Assembly: GCA_040365065.1 (NCBI GenBank)
Contig: BAABNI010000002.1
Span: forward strand, 186,001-250,000
Source: Pelagadaptatus aseana
Lineage (GTDB): Bacteria; Pseudomonadota; Gammaproteobacteria; Pseudomonadales; Cellvibrionaceae
DNA length: 64,000 nucleotides
Direction of reading: 5' to 3'
Part shown: positions 1 through 9,022 of the stretch, one piece after another
How positions within the stretch are numbered: position 1 is the stretch's first letter
Layout: every line of letters starts with the position of its first letter
Notes under the pieces: model-generated
Databases searched by the model: none
Seen by the model: the letters and a program-made list of their open reading frames with translations, nothing else
What the model was told of the DNA's origin: nothing
Position numbers and translations under genes: made by a program

Positions 1-423
1 CGCACCTTTGAAGCCAGTGAAGTGGAACAGCGTCTGCTGATCCTGCTCAGCGATGGTGCCGATACCGATAGCCGTATGACACCACTGAATGCCGCCAACA
101 TTGCAGCCGATCGTGGCGTCGAGATTTTCACCGTTGCGGTGGGAGATCCCGACGATGATAGCCAGAGCGAAAATCAGGTGGACATTCCCACCCTGAAAGA
201 AATTGCCGCCCGAGCCAATGGCGAATTCTTTTTCGCCGGTGATCAGGAGGCCCTGGAAACCATTTATGCCCGTATTGATGAACTGACACCACGCAAAGTC
301 GAAGTGCTGTCCTATCAACGCCGGGAGAATCTAGCCTACATCCCACTGATGATGGCCACGCTGCTGGTGGTGACCTTTGTCTTCCGCCGTTATTTCCTGC
401 TGCGCAGGAGGATGGCACCATGA
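1..423 (+). CDS. batA: BatA-type von Willebrand factor A protein, C-terminal part
   Basis: The frame is open from base 1, so the N-terminus lies outside the window. What remains is the second half of a vWA domain, with the late MIDAS loop LLSDGADTDS, then a helix-strand pattern ending at DELTPRKVEV. A C-terminal membrane helix (YIPLMMATLLVVTFVF) and a basic tail (RRYFLLRRR) follow. This is the BatA topology, with the domain in the periplasm and a terminal anchor. Its stop overlaps the start of the next vWA gene as ATGA, which indicates translational coupling. BatA/B/D proteins accompany MoxR ATPases and are linked to oxygen tolerance and envelope stress; the exact function is unsettled. Any MoxR gene would lie upstream of the window. 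Confidence 0.8.
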   Translation, partial: RTFEASEVEQRLLILLSDGADTDSRMTPLNAANIAADRGVEIFTVAVGDPDDDSQSENQVDIPTLKEIAARANGEFFFAGDQEALETIYARIDELTPRKVEVLSYQRRENLAYIPLMMATLLVVTFVFRRYFLLRRRMAP

Positions 424-1952
424 ATCTGTTGTTGGACAATCTGCAATACTTTCATTTTCTGCGCCCGGGCTGGTTGCTGTTGCTACCTGTGGTTATCTGG
501 CTCTGGCTGCAATTGCGCGCTCTGGCCAATGCCGCTGACAAGCCACCTAAAATGATGGCACCGCATCTGGCTGAGGCGCTAACAGCAGGCGATGATAATC
601 GCCAGCGCTTTCGAGCCATCGACAGCATTGCTCTGGTAGCTCTGCTGCTGACGCTGGCCACTGCCGGACCCACCTGGAGCAAAGTGCCCAATCCACTGGT
701 GGCTCAAACAGCGCCGCTGGTGGCCGTACTGGCAGTTACCGAAAGCATGACGTCAGTCGATGTGCAGCCCAGTCGTCTGGAGCGGGCCCGTCAGAAATTG
801 CTGGACCTGAGTCAATTGCGTTCCGGCGCCCGCACCGCACTGGTGGCTTACGCCGGCACCAGTCATCGGGTCGTTCCCCTGAGCGAAGATCCACAGGTAT
901 TGAAGCCCTTTATTGAAGCACTGTCGGTCAAGGTCATGCCAGAGCCGGGCAATAATGCCTCACTGGCACTGAAACAGGCACAGACCATTCTCGACGCCGA
1001 AACGGTTCCCGGTGCCATGGTGTTTTTCCTCGACCAGATCAACAGCGCCGATTTACCCGCGTTTGAACGGCACGTAGCCGCCGAGGGACCAAAGATCCTG
1101 TTTGTTGCCACCACCAACGATGACAACCAATGGAAGATGCTCAATAACATCGATGGTATAGATGCCATTCGGTTAACGGCTGATGACAGTGATATCAAGG
1201 AAGTCGAAGCCCGGGCGGCCTCGGCTTATCGCGAGGCCGTCTCCCGCGATGACAGCCTGCAGTGGCAAGACGAAGGCTGGCTGTTCACCTGGCCGGCGCT
1301 GTTGATCACGCTGCTGTATTTTCGCAAGGGCTGGGCCCTGAGCCTTGGCGCTCCCGCCTTGCTGGCCTGCCTGATGTTTACCCCAAGCCAATCTTACGCC
1401 GAGGGAATTGCCGACTGGTTTCTGACCCCGGATCAGCAGGGGCGGCTGGCCTACGAAGACGCCCGCTTTGAGGAAGCCGCGCAGAAGTTTCAGGACCCTC
1501 TCTGGAAGGGTATGGCACTGTATCAATGGGGCCGTTACGACGACGCGGTCAGCACCCTGAACCGCCTCGATACCAGTGAAGCGGCCTTTATTCAGGGCAT
1601 GGCCAACCTCGATGGCCGCAAATATCGGCCGGCCATTAACTCTTTCAAGTTAGCGCTCGAGCGCGACCCCAACAATCAGGCCGCCGCCCGTAATATAGAA
1701 GTGGCCGAAGCCATTTTGATTTATGTGGAACAGGCACGTCTCGCCGGGGATACCGGCACCGGCTCCGAGGGTGCCGATGAAGTGGTCTACGACAAAGAAG
1801 CGGCAGGTGGCACCGAAATGGACCCATCCAAGGTGCCACAGAAAAAAGCCAAAGCCCTGTCAACCGAACAATGGATGCGCAGTGTCGATAGCCGTGCCGA
1901 AGAATTTCTGCGCAGTCGCTTTCTGCTGGAGGCCGCAAGGAAAGAGCCATGA
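420..1952 (+). CDS. batB: BatB-type vWA protein fused to TPR region (BatB/BatC-like), degenerate MIDAS
   Basis: A 510-residue membrane protein. It has two N-terminal membrane helices (about 15-33 and 68-84), a vWA domain (about 98-270), a further membrane segment (about 288-325), TPR-like helices (about 340-435) and a charged tail. In most vWA proteins the first metal site is D-x-S-x-S. Here it reads A105-V-T-E-S, so the leading aspartate is gone, although LDQINS near 204 keeps an acid at the later site. The architecture matches BatB proteins carrying a C-terminal BatC-like TPR module. It overlaps batA by 4 bp and batD by 4 bp, so the three are one translation-coupled operon. The role in envelope stress is inferred from family context. 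Confidence 0.8.
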   Translation: MNLLLDNLQYFHFLRPGWLLLLPVVIWLWLQLRALANAADKPPKMMAPHLAEALTAGDDNRQRFRAIDSIALVALLLTLATAGPTWSKVPNPLVAQTAPLVAVLAVTESMTSVDVQPSRLERARQKLLDLSQLRSGARTALVAYAGTSHRVVPLSEDPQVLKPFIEALSVKVMPEPGNNASLALKQAQTILDAETVPGAMVFFLDQINSADLPAFERHVAAEGPKILFVATTNDDNQWKMLNNIDGIDAIRLTADDSDIKEVEARAASAYREAVSRDDSLQWQDEGWLFTWPALLITLLYFRKGWALSLGAPALLACLMFTPSQSYAEGIADWFLTPDQQGRLAYEDARFEEAAQKFQDPLWKGMALYQWGRYDDAVSTLNRLDTSEAAFIQGMANLDGRKYRPAINSFKLALERDPNNQAAARNIEVAEAILIYVEQARLAGDTGTGSEGADEVVYDKEAAGGTEMDPSKVPQKKAKALSTEQWMRSVDSRAEEFLRSRFLLEAARKEP

Positions 1953-3271
1953 CATTATTCCGTTTGCTGATCGCAGCATGCCTGTTGCTGTGCACCACCC
2001 AGTTAACCCTGGCCGCCTCCGAACCGGCTGTCGTTCGTGCGGATCAGGCGCCGGTTTATCTGAGTCTGGAGCTGTCGCAGGACAAGGTCTTTCCCGGCAC
2101 CCCCATTACTCTGAACATGACGGTGTTGGTGTCCACCTGGATGCCCAGAGCTCCGCTGTATCCGGATCTTGAGATCAACAATGTCATGCTGCGCTTACCG
2201 TCCAATGCCTCACGCAGTTTCGGGGATATTGTTGATGGCGAGCGCTGGAACGGCACCACCCGCAGCTACCTCCTCTACCCCATGGCAGCAGGCCAGTACA
2301 CACTGCCCAGCAAGCCCATCACCATCACCTACGCGGATCCGCAAACCCGGCAACCTCAGACTATCGTTCTGCAAACACCGGAACTGGACTTTGAAGGCGT
2401 ACTGCCTCAAACCAGTCCCCAGCTTGAACCCTTTGTCGGTGCCCATAGCCTGACCATGGAGCAAAACTTCAGTGGGCCGGTAGATACGCTCGAAGCACTG
2501 GAGGAACACACCTTCCGTGCGGGTGATGCCATCACCCGAACCATTACCGTGCATGTCGATGGTACCTCGCCGGTGTTCCTGCCCCCCATTCAGACCAGAA
2601 GGCCTGAAGCGGGTCTCACCGCCTACCCCAAAGAACCCGAATTGCTGGAAGACTACAGCATGATTGAAGGCATCTCTGGTAGCCGCAGTGAAGAGGTCAC
2701 CTTCACCTTTGAAGAGGGGGGGCGCTATCAGTTACCCGAGATTGAACTGCGCTGGTACAACCTCGACAGCGGAGAAATAGAGTCCGCCAAACTGGAAGCC
2801 ATCACTCTGGTGGCCCGTCTGACTCTGCTGCAACGGATTAAAAAACACTGGCGCCTGTTATTGGGGCTGGGTCTGGGCCTGGGGTTTCTGGCACTGCTGG
2901 GCAAGTGGCTGCTTCCTCCGGTGTGGCAACGACTGGCAGAAACCGGCCAACACCTGAAAAGCTTGTATCTGGACTCAGAACCCTACGCATATCGTCAGGC
3001 TCAGGACGCCATCGATCGCCGCGATCTGGGTCTCTGCCTTAAACAGATTGCCATCTGGCGAGGCAAGATCGGGTCGGAGGATCCGGCCAGCAGTCGATCT
3101 CTGACCGAGGCACTGACCGCCATTGGCGCCGACACTTATCACCTTGGTACCAACACCGATTCAGGCCCTCTATGGGCACAACTCGAACAGGCACTGAAAC
3201 AGAGTCGCAGGGACTATCGGCAGCGTCAACGCCACAACAACCGCGAACAACTGCCGCCGTTGAATCCCTGA
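1949..3271 (+). CDS. batD: BatD-family (oxygen tolerance) periplasmic/membrane protein
   Basis: A 440-residue protein with a signal peptide (hydrophobic core FRLLIAACLLL, cleavage near LTLAA-SEPA). Two beta-rich periplasmic domains fill about residues 30-290. One membrane helix follows (about 303-325, LLLGLGLGLGFLALLGKWLL), then a cytoplasmic helical tail of about 115 residues. This is the layout of BatD, the third member of the aerotolerance operon. The start overlaps the batB stop by 4 bp. It is the last gene of the operon, since the next gene is convergent 12 bp away with no clear terminator between. The tail ends in a Gln/Arg/Asn-rich stretch that is probably disordered. Confidence 0.8.
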   Translation: MTLFRLLIAACLLLCTTQLTLAASEPAVVRADQAPVYLSLELSQDKVFPGTPITLNMTVLVSTWMPRAPLYPDLEINNVMLRLPSNASRSFGDIVDGERWNGTTRSYLLYPMAAGQYTLPSKPITITYADPQTRQPQTIVLQTPELDFEGVLPQTSPQLEPFVGAHSLTMEQNFSGPVDTLEALEEHTFRAGDAITRTITVHVDGTSPVFLPPIQTRRPEAGLTAYPKEPELLEDYSMIEGISGSRSEEVTFTFEEGGRYQLPEIELRWYNLDSGEIESAKLEAITLVARLTLLQRIKKHWRLLLGLGLGLGFLALLGKWLLPPVWQRLAETGQHLKSLYLDSEPYAYRQAQDAIDRRDLGLCLKQIAIWRGKIGSEDPASSRSLTEALTAIGADTYHLGTNTDSGPLWAQLEQALKQSRRDYRQRQRHNNREQLPPLNP

Positions 3272-3283
3272 GAGGCTATCGGA

Positions 3284-5197
3284 TCAATCAAAGTCGTTTG
3301 CATAGTCCTTGGGAGGCGGGGTCCAACCTCGCTCACCGGTTTCATGGCGGTCAATGCGGTCGCGCTCCATACCGGTCTTAATCGCCTCTTCCATCTGAAT
3401 AAACAATTGCTGGTAATCGTTACTGAAGCGGTCTCCATCACTGCCCTCAAGCCACTGCTTGAATAGCTGTGCCGAGGCATCGTGTTCAATCTTTGAAAAC
3501 GCCTTGCGCTTTTGCTCGACTAAAAATGGATGAACGCCGAGTCCCTTCATCACTCGCCCACCCAATTCCAACGCCGAGAAGTAGGTTTCATTAACCGTGT
3601 CATCTGCGCCTGATTGCATCAACTCGTAACTGTGACCTTTATCAAAAGCACGCGCCACAACCTTGATCTCCGGATAGGTTTTTTTGATGTAGTGAACCAG
3701 CGTTCTGGCGGCTTCACGGTTGTCAATTGCCACCACAACCATCGATGCCTCCTCAAGACCCGCGGTGTGCAATAACTCGGGCCGGGTGGCATCGCCGAAG
3801 AAACTCTTGATGTTGATCTTGCGCAGGTTATCCACCTGAGCCGCTTCATGATCAAGCACCACCGTTTGCACACCATTGGCCACCAACAGACGATTAACAA
3901 TCTGACCAAAACGGCCAATGCCGGCGATGATGACCTTACCCTGTTCATCAATGGTATCGAAGGCTGTATTGCTCTCAGTTGCGGCAAAGCGAGGCAGCAC
4001 CAACTTTTCGTAGAGAATAAACAGCAGCGGTGTCAGAAACATCGAAATCGCCACTACGAGCTGTAAAATGGCCATGACGTCCGTAGGAATCACATGGTTC
4101 TGGACACTGAAACTCAACAGCACAAAGCCGAATTCTCCCGCCTGCGCCAGACTGAGTGCAAACAACCAGCGGTTGCTGCCTTGGATCTTAAACAGCACCG
4201 CCAGTAACCAAAGCACCATGGCCTTACCGACAATGACCGCGAGCGTCAGCAAAACAATCAACGAGACATGCTCGGACAAGACTGAAAAATTGATGCCCGC
4301 ACCGACGGTGATAAAAAATAACCCGAGCAGCAGTCCCTTGAAGGGCTCTATATTGGATTCCAGCTCATGACGAAATTCACTGTTCGCCAATACCACGCCG
4401 GCGAGAAAAGTACCCAGTGCAGGTGACAAGCCAACCAGACTCATCAGCGCAGCAACACCGACCACGATCAGTAAAGCCATGGCCACAAAAATTTCTCGCA
4501 AGCCGGAGCCGGCGACATAGCTGAACAGTGGCCGACTGACAAAATGCCCAGCTACAATCACACTCGCAATGCTGGCGATAATCACCAGGGTGTACGCCCA
4601 GGTGGGCAGGCCGGCAACCAGACTCAGTTCTGGATGGTGGTGATCGTCCATGGAGGACACACTTTGAGCCGCATCCAGTAATTCCGGCAGCGCCAGCATC
4701 GGGATAAACGCCAGCATCGGAATCACGGCAATGTCCTGCATCAGCAACACGGAAAAGGCGTTGCTGCCACCCTCTGTTTTGGTCAAGCCCTTTTCATTGA
4801 ATGTTTGCAGCACAATGGCTGTGGACGACAGCGAGAAAATCAGCCCGATGGCCAGAGATACCGACAGGGGTTGCTCCAACACCAACCCCAACCCGGTGAA
4901 CACCAACGTCGTCAGCAGTACTTGCAAGCCTCCCAGCCCCAACAAACGGTGGCGCATTTCCCAAAGCATTTTCGGCTGCAATTCCAGTCCCACGAGGAAC
5001 AACATCATAACCACACCAAACTCGGCAAAATGCTGAATGGTCACGGTTTCATCACCCACCAAACCAGCCACCGGCCCGATGATGACACCTGCAATCAGGT
5101 AACCCAGCACGCTGCCGAGCCCCAATCTTTTTGCCAGCGGCACTGCAATAACCGCGGCAGCCAAATACACCAGAGCCTGCATCAGATAATACGTCAT
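3284..5197 (-). CDS. Glutathione-regulated-type K+/H+ antiporter (KefB/KefC family)
   Basis: A 637-residue CPA2 antiporter. About 12-13 membrane helices occupy residues 1-390. A RCK/TrkA-N domain follows from about 410, with the dinucleotide loop AGIGRFGQ, the ribose-binding acid in VVLDHE and the GDATR turn. A helical tail of about 80 residues ends the protein. In E. coli, KefB and KefC expel K+ in exchange for H+ when glutathione adducts form, acidifying the cytoplasm against electrophiles. Length and order match that family (E. coli KefC about 620). The ancillary-subunit gene sits 3 bp upstream on the same strand, as in kefFC and kefGB. Which paralogue it matches cannot be told from sequence inspection. 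Confidence 0.85.
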   Translation of the reverse strand: MTYYLMQALVYLAAAVIAVPLAKRLGLGSVLGYLIAGVIIGPVAGLVGDETVTIQHFAEFGVVMMLFLVGLELQPKMLWEMRHRLLGLGGLQVLLTTLVFTGLGLVLEQPLSVSLAIGLIFSLSSTAIVLQTFNEKGLTKTEGGSNAFSVLLMQDIAVIPMLAFIPMLALPELLDAAQSVSSMDDHHHPELSLVAGLPTWAYTLVIIASIASVIVAGHFVSRPLFSYVAGSGLREIFVAMALLIVVGVAALMSLVGLSPALGTFLAGVVLANSEFRHELESNIEPFKGLLLGLFFITVGAGINFSVLSEHVSLIVLLTLAVIVGKAMVLWLLAVLFKIQGSNRWLFALSLAQAGEFGFVLLSFSVQNHVIPTDVMAILQLVVAISMFLTPLLFILYEKLVLPRFAATESNTAFDTIDEQGKVIIAGIGRFGQIVNRLLVANGVQTVVLDHEAAQVDNLRKINIKSFFGDATRPELLHTAGLEEASMVVVAIDNREAARTLVHYIKKTYPEIKVVARAFDKGHSYELMQSGADDTVNETYFSALELGGRVMKGLGVHPFLVEQKRKAFSKIEHDASAQLFKQWLEGSDGDRFSNDYQQLFIQMEEAIKTGMERDRIDRHETGERGWTPPPKDYANDFD

Positions 5198-5200
5198 AGG

Positions 5201-5911
5201 CTATTCCTTCTCCGGCATCATCGGATTAAGCACTGATGAATCAGCATCTCCGCCGAAATCCAAATCGTTGATCGTGGTCAGTGAAGTAACGGTTTGTGGG
5301 TCAATGGTGCCTTGATGAAGTCGTTGCAACAGTGCCCGCCAATTTTTTAAATGACTATCCAGACGCTGTTCTTCCCGCGCTGAACGGCTGGCAAACAGAG
5401 CAAAGGGCGGCAAGTATTGCATGCCCGTCAGACTGGCGGTTTGCTCAAGCGGTTGCAGTAATTCTCGTACGGTAAAGTGGTTATATCCCTGAGCGCGATA
5501 GGCCTGTTCCTTACCGCCGGCGGACAAGGCGCAAAGAAAAGTCTTACCACGCAGAGCCGTACCTTCATGACCATAGGCAAAGCCATATTCGAGAACCAGG
5601 TCTTGCCATTCTTTCAAAATGGCCGGTGTTGAATACCAATAGAACGGAAATTGAAAAATAATAACGTCGTGATCGCGCAGCCGCTGCTGCTCTTTCTCAA
5701 TGTCGATGTCAAAATTCGGATATTCTGCGTACAGGTCCACCGCGGTGACATACGGACATTGACACGCGGCCTCAAACAACGGGCGATTGACTTCTGAGCG
5801 GTGCTGGGAGGGGTGCGCAAACAGCAGCAGAATCCGCTGCTTATCTGACGCTCTGACTGATGCGGTGCCCGCCTGTGACTCGGCACCAGACGAATGGGAC
5901 GTCGCGGCCAT
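5201..5911 (-). CDS. KefF/KefG-like NAD(P)H oxidoreductase, antiporter ancillary subunit
   Basis: A flavodoxin-fold protein of 236 residues. Residues 1-25 are a low-complexity extension, then the core begins RILLLFAHPSQHRSEVN. The motif FQFPFYWYSTPAILKEWQD and the GKTFLCALSAGGKEQ strand are characteristic of the KefF/KefG/MdaB quinone reductase family. Such subunits bind FMN and are needed for full activity of the partner Kef antiporter. It is transcribed ahead of that antiporter with a 3-bp gap, so the two form one operon. The long N-terminal extension leaves the exact start uncertain; an internal start near residue 24 would give the usual length. A stand-alone quinone reductase role is also possible. 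Confidence 0.8.
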   Translation of the reverse strand: MAATSHSSGAESQAGTASVRASDKQRILLLFAHPSQHRSEVNRPLFEAACQCPYVTAVDLYAEYPNFDIDIEKEQQRLRDHDVIIFQFPFYWYSTPAILKEWQDLVLEYGFAYGHEGTALRGKTFLCALSAGGKEQAYRAQGYNHFTVRELLQPLEQTASLTGMQYLPPFALFASRSAREEQRLDSHLKNWRALLQRLHQGTIDPQTVTSLTTINDLDFGGDADSSVLNPMMPEKE

Positions 5912-5981
5912 AAGCTGTCCATCTCTTGGGTATGATCAAGACAGCATAGTTGGCTCTTTGGGGATTTTCCTACCCCTGAAA

Positions 5982-7403
5982 TTATCGCCCTCTGTCTTTT
6001 TTATTCTTCTTTTTCGCCTTGTGCTCAAAGTGCTGCTTAAGGCGGCGCTTCTTGGCAATCTGGCGATCAGACAACTGGTTTTTACGGCCCGCATAGGGGT
6101 TATCAGAGCCCTTGAACTGAATTCTGACCGGGGTGCCATGCAAATCCAGCGCACGGCGGAAGGTTTTCTCCAGATAGCGAACGTAGTGCGCAGGCACCTT
6201 ATCCACCTGGTTGCCATGAACCACAATAATGGGTGGGTTCTGACCGCCGGCATGAGCGTAGCGCAATTTGATGCGATGGCCATTCACCATCGGTGGCTGA
6301 TGCACTTTCACGGCATCTTCCAGAATGCGGGTCAGATGATTGGTATTGAGCTTGTCAGTGGCGGCGCTGTAGGCCTGTTCGATGGACTCATAGAGGTGAC
6401 CCACACCGGTACCGTGCAGCGCAGAGATAAAGTGGACGTCGGCAAAATCGACAAACCGCAAACGACGCTCCAGTTGCTCTTTAATTTTTTCCTTCTGCTC
6501 GACTTCCAGACCATCCCACTTATTGAGAGCGACCACTAATGCCCGGCCGCTGTCGATCACCTGCCCCATCAAATGCAGATCCTGATCCACGACGCCCTCG
6601 CGGGAGTCCATCACCAGCACCACCACATTGGCGTGCTCGATCGCCTGCAGGGTCTTAACAATGGAGAATTTCTCCACGGTTTCTTTGACGTTCTTACGCC
6701 GTCTGACACCGGCAGTATCAATGATGGTGTAAGGCTTATCAAAGCGCTCATAATTGATGTAGACACTGTCCCGGGTGGTCCCCGGCATATCGTAGACAAT
6801 CACCCGCTCTTCACCCAGCAGCCGATTGACCAGAGTCGACTTACCCACATTGGGCCGTCCCACGATGGCCATGCGAATGCCCTTGGCCTGTTCGTGCTCG
6901 TCTTCAACGTATTCCGGAAACTCTTCCAGAACCTCTTGCATCAATGATTTAACGCCACGGCCATGAGTTGCTGTGGTCGGGTAGATTTCACCCAATCCCA
7001 TCTCGTAAAACGGCGCAATGGAGGCATCGTGGTCATTGCCATCAACTTTGTTGGCCACCACATAGGTTTTCTTATTATTGGCTCGCAAATAACGACCAAT
7101 TTCTTCATCGACCCCGGTCAGGCCCGCGCGACAATCCACCATAAACAGAACAATATCGGCCTCTTCAATGGCCAACAGTGATTGCTTGGCCATGGCTGAA
7201 TCAATGCCCTGCTCGTCCCCGGTTATACCACCGGTGTCCACCAGCAAAAACTTGCGGTCGAACATGGTCGCTTCACCGTATTTACGATCGCGGGTCAAAC
7301 CTTCGTAGTCGGCCACAATGGCGTCACGGCTTTTGGTCAAGCGATTAAACAGGGTCGATTTCCCGACATTGGGACGGCCCACTAATGCAATCACAGGTAA
7401 CAT
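5982..7403 (-). CDS. der: Ribosome-assembly GTPase Der (EngA)
   Basis: A 473-residue GTPase with two tandem G domains. The first P-loop is GRPNVGKSTLFNRL (about residues 8-21) and the second GRPNVGKSTLVNRL (about 182-195). Both carry DTGG/DTAG G3 and NKVD/NKWD G4 motifs. A C-terminal KH-like domain starts near 360, followed by a Lys/Arg-rich tail. Der is essential for 50S subunit maturation, and the double G domain is unique to it, so the call is secure. It closes the bamB-der gene order typical of Gammaproteobacteria, but here 482 bp holding inverted repeats separate it from bamB. It may therefore have its own promoter. Confidence 0.97.
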   Translation of the reverse strand: MLPVIALVGRPNVGKSTLFNRLTKSRDAIVADYEGLTRDRKYGEATMFDRKFLLVDTGGITGDEQGIDSAMAKQSLLAIEEADIVLFMVDCRAGLTGVDEEIGRYLRANNKKTYVVANKVDGNDHDASIAPFYEMGLGEIYPTTATHGRGVKSLMQEVLEEFPEYVEDEHEQAKGIRMAIVGRPNVGKSTLVNRLLGEERVIVYDMPGTTRDSVYINYERFDKPYTIIDTAGVRRRKNVKETVEKFSIVKTLQAIEHANVVVLVMDSREGVVDQDLHLMGQVIDSGRALVVALNKWDGLEVEQKEKIKEQLERRLRFVDFADVHFISALHGTGVGHLYESIEQAYSAATDKLNTNHLTRILEDAVKVHQPPMVNGHRIKLRYAHAGGQNPPIIVVHGNQVDKVPAHYVRYLEKTFRRALDLHGTPVRIQFKGSDNPYAGRKNQLSDRQIAKKRRLKQHFEHKAKKKNKKDRGR

Positions 7404-7504
7404 AGGTATTTCTCTCGCTTAACCAAAAAGTTGTTCTTTCTAAATAACGTAACAGTTTAAAACGCCAAGTCATGGCAGTTTTGTTACCGGCCGGCTACCG
7501 GATA

Positions 7505-7584
7505 CTGCTTTCTGAGACACGCCGTAAATACATCCGTGTAGGCTCGATTGCCGCATCCATGCGGCAAACGGTCTCAGAAAGCAG
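7505..7584. repeat. Multi-hairpin palindromic repeat, copy 1
   Basis: A perfect 14-bp outer stem (CTGCTTTCTGAGAC with GTCTCAGAAAGCAG) encloses two smaller hairpins. These are TACA-TCCG-TGTA (7529-7540) and TTGCCGCAT-CC-ATGCGGCAA (7548-7567). The core reads CGCCGTAAAtaCATCCGTG. Copy 2, inverted 65 bp away, has the same core and layout with different stem sequences. Both inner loops display CATCC(A/G)TG. Confidence 0.85.
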
Positions 7585-7648
7585 CACCCGGCATCCATCC
7601 TTGATCTGTGCCACATCTGATATTGGCACAATCTAGGGAGGGTGCCGG

Positions 7649-7734
7649 GGGGAAGTATTGGAGACCCTCTCCAGCATGGATGCTGGAGTGGAGCTCCCAT
7701 GGATGGGTTTACGGCGCGTCTCCAATACTTCCCC
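7649..7734. repeat. Multi-hairpin palindromic repeat, copy 2 (inverted)
   Basis: A perfect 17-bp outer stem (GGGGAAGTATTGGAGAC with its complement at 7718-7734) encloses two inner hairpins. Read on the minus strand they are CCCAT-CC-ATGGG and CCAGCAT-CC-ATGCTGG. The minus strand carries the core CGCCGTAAAccCATCCATG, matching copy 1 in reverse orientation. Stem bases differ between the copies but pairing is kept, which points to selection on structure. Confidence 0.85.
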
Positions 7735-7816
7735 TCGGTGGCCGACCGGGAATGCTCACTCTCAGCTTTTTATACAAAACCGCTTTAACCAAAAAGTAGT
7801 CGTATAAAAACGCCAA

Positions 7817-7846
7817 CGCGAGGCTCACCTTCAGGTCAGCCTCGCG
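7817..7846 (-). terminator. Probable terminator of the bamB transcript
   Basis: A stem of nine perfect pairs (CGCGAGGCT with AGCCTCGCG), plus ACCT/AGGT closer to the loop, lies 40 bp past the bamB stop. On the minus strand it is followed, about ten bases on, by a TTTTT run. The distance to the T-run is longer than ideal. A second small stem (CATGGGG/CCCCATG, 7857-7878) sits between it and the gene. Confidence 0.5.
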
Positions 7847-7885
7847 CGGAGTCAATCATGGGGCCAGTAAGCCCCATGGTTGGAA

Positions 7886-9019
7886 TTACTGGACGCTCAG
7901 TGCTTCCAGTTCTCCACTGTTTCCATGTACGTACAGGATATTGCCCACTCCCAACATCGGCGAACGGACACCGTCGCCATCTACCTTGCGGCGAGCAACC
8001 ATCTGACCATCTGACTGGTTCATTACATGAACGTAGCCGGCATAATCCGCTACGGCAACGTAACTGCCAAACGTCTGCGGTGCACCCAGCTCACGACGAG
8101 CCAGTTGATCATTTTCCCATACCAGCGCACCACTGGTTGCGTTATAGGCTTTCAGTTTACCATCAGCGTCGGCAACGAAAACGTAGCCCATGCCACCGGC
8201 CAGGTTATTGTAGGTAGACTCCGGCTTGGCCCACAGGCCTTTACCGGTATTGCGATTGATGGCAACCAGACGACCCTGATAACTGCCGCTGAAGATGCTG
8301 TCGCCAATCAGCAAAGGCGAGCCATCGATATCCACAACCCGCTCCAGTTCGGAACGGCCGCGCGGTATGGCAATACGTTGTTCCCACTGGGCAGTGCCTT
8401 CATTGATGTCCAAAGCCACCACCTTGCCGGAGGAAAAGCCGGTGATCACTGAATTGCCCCAGATCAGCGGCGTGGAGGTACCTCTGAGTGTCAGAGCTGG
8501 CGTCACACTCTCGTGCATCCACAATTCAGCGCCATCGTTAGCGTTGAGGCCATAGACGCGACCGGACAGGGTCTGTACCACGACCACGGTGCCGTTACCC
8601 TGAGGGGGCGCCAGTACTTCACCACCGACCGCTGCCTGCCAACGGGTCTCACCGGTGGCAGAATCGAGCGCAATCACGTTGCCGGCCTGGGTACCAACAA
8701 CCACCAGATTACCGGCCACACCCGTGCCGCCGGAAACCGGCTGTTCCAGATGGGTTTCCCACAGCTCATCACCGTTGTTGCGATCCAGTGCGGTGATCAG
8801 ACCATTGGCATCGGATGAAAACACGCTGTCGTTCAATACCGACAGAGCCTGAATGACAAAACCATCACCGGTTCCAGCGCCCACATCTTCGGACCACAGG
8901 GCATCCAAATCCATTTCATTTTCGATATCCACCAGCTCGGCGGGTTCCAGGTCGACACTGTCATTTGAGGAACACGCCACCAACAGGGTGGATAACAGCA
9001 GCACGTATAACGGCTTCAT
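7886..9019 (-). CDS. bamB: Outer-membrane assembly lipoprotein BamB
   Basis: A 377-residue lipoprotein. Its signal sequence ends at lipobox LLVAC (Cys16). The rest is an eight-bladed PQQ-type beta-propeller with repeated blade motifs such as GLITALDRNNGDELWETHLE and GKLKAYNATSGALVWEND. BamB is part of the BAM complex that folds barrel proteins into the outer membrane. Length is as expected (E. coli 392). It lies 3 bp downstream of the yfgM-type gene on the same strand, the classic hisS-yfgM-bamB-der order. Confidence 0.95.
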   Translation of the reverse strand: MKPLYVLLLSTLLVACSSNDSVDLEPAELVDIENEMDLDALWSEDVGAGTGDGFVIQALSVLNDSVFSSDANGLITALDRNNGDELWETHLEQPVSGGTGVAGNLVVVGTQAGNVIALDSATGETRWQAAVGGEVLAPPQGNGTVVVVQTLSGRVYGLNANDGAELWMHESVTPALTLRGTSTPLIWGNSVITGFSSGKVVALDINEGTAQWEQRIAIPRGRSELERVVDIDGSPLLIGDSIFSGSYQGRLVAINRNTGKGLWAKPESTYNNLAGGMGYVFVADADGKLKAYNATSGALVWENDQLARRELGAPQTFGSYVAVADYAGYVHVMNQSDGQMVARRKVDGDGVRSPMLGVGNILYVHGNSGELEALSVQ

Positions 9020-9022
9020 TTA

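Larger units (their letters stand above)
7404..7885. other. Long intergenic region between der and bamB, filled with inverted repeats
   Basis: This 482-bp gap holds no convincing gene. Short open frames across it follow the palindromes rather than any protein pattern. It contains two multi-hairpin repeats (7505-7584 and 7649-7734), a further hairpin between them (7607-7630, TGTGCCA paired with TGGCACA), and an outer pair CCCGGCA/TGCCGGG (7587-7593 with 7643-7649). A terminator-like stem for bamB lies at 7817-7846. The 70 bp next to der look like an ordinary leader and may hold its promoter. Confidence 0.8.

Noticed and set aside
7470..7700. A small open frame in the der-bamB gap
   Set aside because: Its residues simply translate the hairpin repeats; no start site and no protein-like pattern.
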